Positions 25,201 through 30,824 of a stretch of 30,824 bases of DNA are shown here, one piece after another. Origin of the DNA: Hyphochytrium catenoides (Eukaryota > Sar > Hyphochytriomycetes > Hyphochytriales > Hyphochytriaceae); assembly GCA_900088475.1 (NCBI GenBank), contig FLMG01000660.1:1-30824 (forward strand). The letters run 5' to 3'. The notes beneath the pieces are model-generated. The model made no database searches. It had not been told where the DNA came from and saw nothing but the letters and a program-made list of their open reading frames with translations. Every line of letters starts with the position of its first letter. The first letter of the stretch is position 1. The position numbers were made by a program, and so were the translations under genes.

Positions 25201-28022
25201 GAAGAGCCTAGTGCAAGATGACCGATGGTAGTTAGAGTATTCTTTGTGACGGCTGTTTGACAGGATGTTTTTTCTATAAAGTACTCTTTTCTAAATATTC
25301 AAAGGTGATGAATTTCATGGCTTTCACTGCTTGTAGTAGGAACCAGTAGTGGGTTGTGCCACATCTCGCCTGTAAATAACCATGGCTTCTGATATCCTTA
25401 AGTTCTGTCTCTACCGAAAGTCGTGGCGGAGCGGGTGCTACTTATTACTACCTCTAGCGTTATTAACCTCTAGCGTTATTTTTTAAGGCATCATCGACGC
25501 TGTGATACGATAGCTTCGTCTCAGATATTGGTTGTGTTAGTGAGGATGGGTTAGCCGCCTATCTGCTCGCCCACCCATAACAACCTCATACATACTAGCA
25601 GTGGGCGTAATAATAGTGCTAGGTGGTGTATCAGTAGTGGCACCACCTCTAGCAACTGATACTGCCTCCCAAGGCTTATCGTCTAGCGGATCCTACTTCA
25701 GCCTATCGGAAGATCGTGATCTCAGGAGGTGATGGGTGTGTGTTTGTATGGGTGTGGACCCTCCTCTTGTGTGTGTGTACTGTGGGTGGGTATGTGGAGC
25801 TAAGGGGGCGGTAACGGTTAGCACAGGGAGAGATGGACATGTCAAGTAGGGAAATCCTTCAGTTTATTATCTGTAAAGAGTGCTCAGAAGGCAGAGACAG
25901 AGTGCCTTTCGACTCTAAAATCTACTATTTACCAGCAGAGCGCTGTCTGGCAGGTCTATTTTCAGAGCTTTCTTATTGGAAGACACCGAGCCTTAAAAAT
26001 CTGAAGGGTTATCGGCTTGAAGCTGAAGAGCAACCCGAATGTAATGTCTCTCTAACCATTTCTTGGTATCAATCTTCCCACTCTGCCTCGCACCGGTCTG
26101 GCGCCTTTGGATCCTAGAAATTAATGGAAATTTCTTCTTTCTCTTATGCTTCTTGGTCCCCTGTCTAAACCCCTGTCCGTCTGGTCTCTAATCTGTTCTT
26201 TGTCTCGTTTTACCTGTTCCAGTCTCCGGGGTTCTTTCTTGGCCTTTTGATTTTCCTAAACATATCTCTTGCACTGCTCTTTCTTTCCGACCTTATCACT
26301 CTGTCTGCCGCAAAAGCGAGAGACAAGCAGGGAAACTTGGTCAGAACGTCCCCGGCCCGCCTTCTAAACTGAGGGGCCCCAAAATTTAGCCGCAGTTCTT
26401 CGTAACTACACAATGTGCGTGTAACATCAACAGTAACTTCAACGATATCTAACATTCACGTACGCAAATGGCACCTACCAGACGCTTTTGATTATCCCCT
26501 GCTCTTGTGACACTATAGAAGGTTGAATGCTCTAAAACAAGGAGCCTCGCAAGTCTCAGGCCATCCCGCTTCTTAGTTTCTTCAGTACTACCAGCAGGCA
26601 CTTGTTGGGGCTCCATCTCGTGGGACACTAAGAGCTATACATATTCTATAGAAAAGAGTTATGATCCTAATAAACAATGATGGTGTTGTCTTCTTGGCAT
26701 CTGCCTTCCTTTGATTGTGTTCAAGGTTCAAGGATAGTTGTTTGCCAAGCTACTGTTTTTGAATCATCCAGGCGTTTATTCATCAACGGGAATGATGGTA
26801 TGGAGCTCCAAACAACGTGGGCCTTACTGCCCTGGTCTTACTTATGGTGGCTGGCTGGTCGTACAAGCCAAGTAGTAACGACTCCTCCGTCCGTCCTCGC
26901 CTTATTGCTACTGTGGTTCTAGACAAGCATCTTCTTCCCTGAATTCCCACCCTAAAATGTTGGCTCCAAGGGTGAACGTGTGGAGGGCGGAGACAGCTTC
27001 CTCCTTTTCTTGCCCACAACAGCTGAATTCGCCTTATGAATATAAGCATTAATAGTGCAGTCAGTTGATCCTATTATCAGAGGGTTAGTGCCACGCGCAT
27101 TTTCGACGACAGAAGTTAGGATGATAGAAGTTTTCTGTCAATGATGGGTTAGTGCCACCCTGCCAAACTGATCAAGAAGTTTTGTAGGAGAAGGCTTGTA
27201 CTTTTCAGGCCTTGCTTTAGAATCCAACTCGCCGTTATTTGGGATGAATAGTTGGGGCTGTTGCTCTAAAAGACAGGAGAACCAAGTTCGTACTACCACC
27301 TGCGCACGCGTGCCACTCTACCTGCGTCGTCTCAACCAACCACACATTGAGGTTTTACACGGAACATGATGTATAACTGACAGCCAATGCACTCAATTCA
27401 TAAATGGTGGGGCATTTGAGCGCTTTTCGGTGACAATGTAGGGTAAATTTAGGTAAAAGTGCTCTTTTTTTGACAGCCTTGACAAGTTGGCAGAATTAAC
27501 GGAAAATAAAAGAAGATGAGTCACACAGTCCATGAGAAGGCATTGCCTGCAATGATAAAGCCTGAGGTAATAACATTAGGAGTTGGGTGGCAGGGAAAGG
27601 CTGACTCTACGAGTTACAATGGGGAAACCGCCAGCTTTATCTTCTGTGAACTCCTGTCGAACCTCTTATCGAGAAAGCTTCAAATTGAAAGCTTCAAGCT
27701 GAAAGCTTCAAGAAAGAGGCAATTCCTCAGCTAAATACATCTTGAACGTTTCATACTTCTACGGAAAGTTCTGATAGTGATTGATGAAGAGCCACGAGAG
27801 AGGAGGGAAGGAAGGTGAGGCTGCGTAGGAGCGGATAGACGGCAGACAGAGCGGCCACAAGATACGCAATGAGTAAAACAGAGTAACTTTCTAAGGTCAA
27901 TTATAACAGCCTTTAACACCCCAAGGACGAGCTTTCTTTCCCCTTTTTGGTAAATATTTTCGCGCACATCTAAGTCCAAGAGATACCGTATAGGAAAGCC
28001 AGAGAAACAGGATAGGGGCAAT
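25201..28022. other. Long stretch without recognisable genes or elements
   Basis: About 2.8 kb free of the LTR families found elsewhere. Minor features: a 16-17-bp tandem repeat of CCTCTAGCGTTATT (about 25451-25482), a GT-rich tract (25733-25795), GGGTTAGTGCCAC twice (near 27082 and 27145), and three 14-bp units beginning GAAAGCTTCAA (27673-27714). Frames at 25833-26117 (plus) and 26455-26210 (minus, with LRLNFGAPQFRRRAGDVL) are the most protein-like but match no family I know. Confidence 0.4.
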
Positions 28023-29479
28023 ATGTGAGTAAGGTCAGAGGTCTTCTGCTTTTCAACGAGGATTCCCTTCCAGGCCTGAGAAGAGCCGTGAGGTTTGACT
28101 TTGAAGTGGAAGCGGGTGATCAATCAGAAGAGTTTACTGAGCCAGTCGGAGCCCTGGAGAATGAAGACGAAGGGACTTATGATGCTGCTGCAGCCGACTC
28201 CACCCCTCCTGAGGGCGTTAACCCTGGGTTACGACAGTCCACCAGAATGTCTCTACCGCCGGTCAGAGATTTTATGGTGACTCACTTTGCTAACTCTGTT
28301 AGCGACAGTGTGGTTGACAGCGACGAGCCGGCTAGCTACAAGGAAGCCATCTCTAGTCCAGCAGCAGAAAGGTGAAGGGAAGCCATGGACGAGGAAATGC
28401 TCTCTCATGAAGAACAAGACTTGGGAGCTGGCGGAGCTGCCCAAAGGTAGAAAAGCTGTTACTTGTAAGTGGTAAGTGTAAAGAAAGAAGACAAGGATGA
28501 CACCGTTCAACGGCACAAGGCCAGCCTGGTAGCTAGAGGATTCACCACCCAAGTGGAGGGAGTTGACGACGAAGAAACCTTCAGCCCAGTGGTCAAGTTT
28601 GCAACCATTCGCCTAGTGGTAGCCCTGACGGCAGCTGCGAAGCAGTGAAGCTGTACATGAGGTGGTAGCCGCTCGGCTAGGTTAAAGCGGGAGAGGAACA
28701 CTTTGTCTGCAAACTGAAGAAGTCCATTTATGGACTAAAGCAGACCAGCGGATCCTGGAACAAGGTCCTAAATGACTTCCTTATCAGTCAAGGCTTTTCC
28801 CGAAGCCAAGCTGACCTCTGCCTCTACAGAAAGGAAGGTGGAGACAAGAAGGTTATATATGTCTTATGCTATGTTGATGATCTCATCATAGCTACGAGTG
28901 ATCCAGACGAGACAGCACGCTTGAACATCTCTGTGCGCCACCTTCAAGAACTGATTGCCTTCTCGGATGCGGACTGGGCTGGTGACAAAAGGGATCGGAA
29001 GAGCACTTACGGCTATGTCTTCTTTTATGGTGGTGCGGCGGTGACATAGAAATCCAAGAAGCAAACAACGGTTGCTCTCTCTTCTAGTACTGAGGCAGAG
29101 TACAGTACATTGGTTTATCGGAGGCAGCAAAGGTGGCGGTGTGGTTGCGCCAATTACTTCGAGACTTGGAATTCAAAGGAGAGGGACCAACGACGATCTA
29201 TGAAGTTAATATGGGTTCATCTTTCTTGCTGACCATCCTGTTGGTCACCATAGGACCAAGCACATCATAGAGGTGCGCTATCGCTTTAATTTGTACGTCC
29301 ACAAGGTAGAGAGTAAGGAACCTAAGGTCAAGTACTTGGCAACGGAGGCCATGGTCCCTGATGTCCTTACTAAGGCTCTACCGAGGGATAAGCACTCTGC
29401 GTTGTGCGTAGGTACTGTGTGGATCAGATGCACCGCAAACTCAAGGACAAAGCCAGTGACAGAGCCAAACGAGTGGGAG
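28023..29479 (+). pseudogene. copia integrase tail, RT and RNase H remnant with internal deletions
   Basis: The start is the integrase end KVRGLLLFNEDSLPGL (28031-28078). The linker closes with GLRQSTRMSLPPVRDF and YKEAISS. RT begins EAMDEEMLS, with [20 protein letters not shown] (28513-28572) and [19 protein letters not shown]. The segment with the first catalytic Asp is deleted near 28640-28690. FVCKLKKSIYGLKQ and CYVDDLIIATSD (28869-28904) follow. The RT thumb is deleted at about 28950, running directly into RNase H: SDADWAGDKRDRKSTYGYVF (28965-29024), KSKKQTTVALSSSTEAEY, VGHHRTKHIIEV, and the closing VPDVLTKALPRDKH (29353-29394). Stops include a TAG at 29047-29049. It is a different family from the 4020-8331 element. 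Confidence 0.87.
29471..29479 (+). promoter_or_regulatory. Polypurine tract
   Basis: GAGTGGGAG lies directly before the LTR start TGTAAGGAAT, downstream of RNase H. Confidence 0.65.
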
Positions 29480-29795
29480 TGTAAGGAATACTGGAAGTTA
29501 CTGCTGACGTTCGCACTTTGTAGTAGTCTCTCTCGCACTGTCTCTGTGCTAGAACGTGCTGGTCTTGTGGGTTCGTTAGACTTTCAAGATGGAGGTTGGG
29601 ATGGCGCTCTGAATTTCTCACTGGACACAACGACTGAAGCTCTTGAAAGTCTTTCTTCCTTCGTGTCTCTTTGTTGAGGTCTTTGTCTTTACTCCCTTCT
29701 ACTTCTATCTTCTTTGCAGGTGTTGCACATCCATCGTAGACCTTGGACATAGGAAGTTGCTCGGTAGGGTCACTTTGATCTTACTAATTCCTTCA
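29480..29795 (+). repeat. 3' LTR of the 28023 copia remnant
   Basis: It begins TGTAAGGAAT, after the polypurine tract. The proposed end ACTAATTCCTTCA is the imperfect inverse of the start. There is no second copy in the window to confirm the end. Confidence 0.55.
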
Positions 29796-29868
29796 TCAAT
29801 CTCCTACGAAGAGCACAAGCCCAACACTACCTCTCAACGAGCACTCAGCTTAAAGTTATTCCGAGAAA

Positions 29869-29940
29869 TCTCAATCATATTTCACTACCCAGTCTCTTTG
29901 TTATCGTTTCATCGGTTGTGCTTATACAAATTAAGACAAA
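29869..29940 (+). repeat. LTR, family E, 3'-end fragment
   Basis: AAATCTCAATCATATTTCAC onward matches the 3' third of LTR E (complement of 24250-24330). It stops before the terminal CATCA and is followed by another E copy. Confidence 0.65.
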
Positions 29941-29948
29941 ACCTATCC

Positions 29949-30274
29949 CACGATGCTACAATTTTAATGCTCGTTGTCAGTAGTAGTCACTCTCTATACA
30001 AACCTAGCCCTCAGCGACGTAGACATCACCCGTACAACAACTGTGTTATGCCCATGAACTCTTCCTTGTAAACGCTAGAGCACAGGGAGGATTGTGAAAG
30101 AGGCTGGGACGGTGCAAATATCTGCGCTGGAGCACACCTAACTCAGACTCATTCACAGAACTCTCATCACATATCACCCTTACCCAGTCCTTTTTTTGTT
30201 ATCGGTCCACCTAGCTTGTGCTCATACTACAGAAGCTTCAGACATTTCCATTCAGCTCTGTAGAAATCTCATCA
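29949..30274 (+). repeat. LTR, family E, copy 5
   Basis: It starts in decayed form (GATGCTACAATTTTAATGCT) and ends AAATCTCATCA, directly joined to gag sequence at about 30275. The first bases TGTTGTG are missing. Confidence 0.72.
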
Positions 30275-30457
30275 AGTGATCCTATCGAGGAGATGATGCA
30301 ATGAAGGATTGTGAGGACAAGGTACGCCTGATTAAAATCCTGGTAATCTACCAGACTCTCTGAGGCCGCAGTGGACGTAATATATCATCTTCAAAGAACA
30401 GGAGGAAACCTACCAGATGATCAACTGGAAGAGGATCTGATGAACGAAGTTCACTGT
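30275..30457 (+). pseudogene. copia gag remnant, first part
   Basis: TATCGAGGAGATGATGCAAT and the following bases align with 22960-23130 and 4130-4300 and encode the IEEMM region of Gag in broken frames. It begins mid-gene right after LTR E, so the leader and N-terminus are missing. Continues after a small tandem duplication. Confidence 0.65.
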
Positions 30458-30493
30458 CAAAGCTAGGTAGGGACACAAAGCTAGGTAGGGACA
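30458..30493. repeat. 18-bp tandem duplication within gag
   Basis: AAAGCTAGGTAGGGACAC-type unit present twice in succession; the other gag copies lack it. Confidence 0.9.
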
Positions 30494-30824
30494 CTAGAAC
30501 AGCCAGCAATTCAGACTACTCGCCTATGAAGCAGGTCGATGCAAACGCGCTTGCACCCTCTCTAACACGCCAAACAAAACTGCAACTGAATGCCCGTCCT
30601 CATTATTGCAATTCCTGGGGGAGACACAAATCAGAAGCGTATTGGGAACTAGCTAAAAACTGCTAATCTTCGGCCATCATCGTACCTCAACCACACTTAT
30701 ACAGTGAAATAGTACCAGCAGACGATTCAACCGCACTCAATTTGCAGCGTTCATCAATTCGTCGGATTCTGTTGAAAAGACTAAGCTAATAAACTCTCTT
30801 GCAGAAGTCTCCACTTACACGACA
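30494..30824 (+). pseudogene. copia gag remnant, second part (runs off window)
   Basis: It continues the Gag alignment: a VDANALAPS-like block, then RPHYCNSWGRHKSEAYWEL (about 30595-30651), the degenerate knuckle. The second Cys and the His are five residues apart, as in 4431-4469, and the first and last Cys are replaced. The right end corresponds to about 4640 in the first copy, so protease may begin just beyond the window. Confidence 0.68.

Noticed and set aside
27731-28123. 130-codon minus-strand frame as a gene
   Set aside because: Its right end overlaps, in antisense, the copia integrase and linker remnant at 28023-28375, and its composition shows no recognisable motif.
29949-30824. LTR E as the 5' LTR of the gag family at 30275
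   Set aside because: Gag begins mid-gene right after the LTR with no primer site or leader, and the E copy upstream of the gag at 22545 is a solo insertion with its own target duplication.

Overview
This is eukaryotic DNA made almost entirely of decayed, nested transposable elements. I recognise no intact host gene, rRNA or canonical tRNA gene. The base composition is mixed and the main content is Ty1/copia-type retrotransposon fragments plus a two-gene DDE transposon, which suggests a repeat-rich genome of an alga or another protist (a red alga is one possibility). The sequence alone does not fix the organism. Nearly every reading frame carries stops and frameshifts, so most coding entries are pseudogenes.

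Layout. 1-738: a copia gag remnant abutting a reversed LTR (family E). 1337-3600: a Harbinger-like transposase followed by a convergent second gene, together one two-gene transposon (copy 1). 4020-8331: a copia element with gag, protease, integrase, reverse transcriptase and RNase H all recognisable, carrying a 273-bp second copy of its own RT wedged between protease and integrase. 8332-9703: an LTR (family D) shared by converging elements, a minus-strand RNase H and a plus-strand protease fragment. 9704-10187: a rearranged copy of a small TRIM-like element (family C). 10265-12397: family B LTRs and an integrase tail. 12486-14165: a non-coding structure of two interleaved inverted repeats in the order a-b-a'-b'. 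14496-14817: another B LTR. 16540-19378: copy 2 of the two-gene transposon in reverse order, with each gene hit by a family B solo LTR. 19541-20438: a MITE and an LTR flanking a gag zinc knuckle. 20989-22260: a three-element nest, in which a solo LTR E contains a solo LTR B and a complete 631-bp TRIM. 22545-24566: gag and LTR remnants. 24567-28020: mostly unassigned DNA. 28023-29795: another copia pol remnant with its 3' LTR. 29869-30824: LTR E and a gag remnant running off the window.

The most notable object is the TRIM at 21612-22242. Each of its LTRs contains a Pol III-type tRNA-like module with a perfect B box. The primer-binding site directly after the 5' LTR matches the reverse complement of that module's 3' end plus a CCA tail. 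The element therefore seems to carry a copy of its own reverse-transcription primer. The same module and primer site occur in the second, rearranged copy at 9704-10187.
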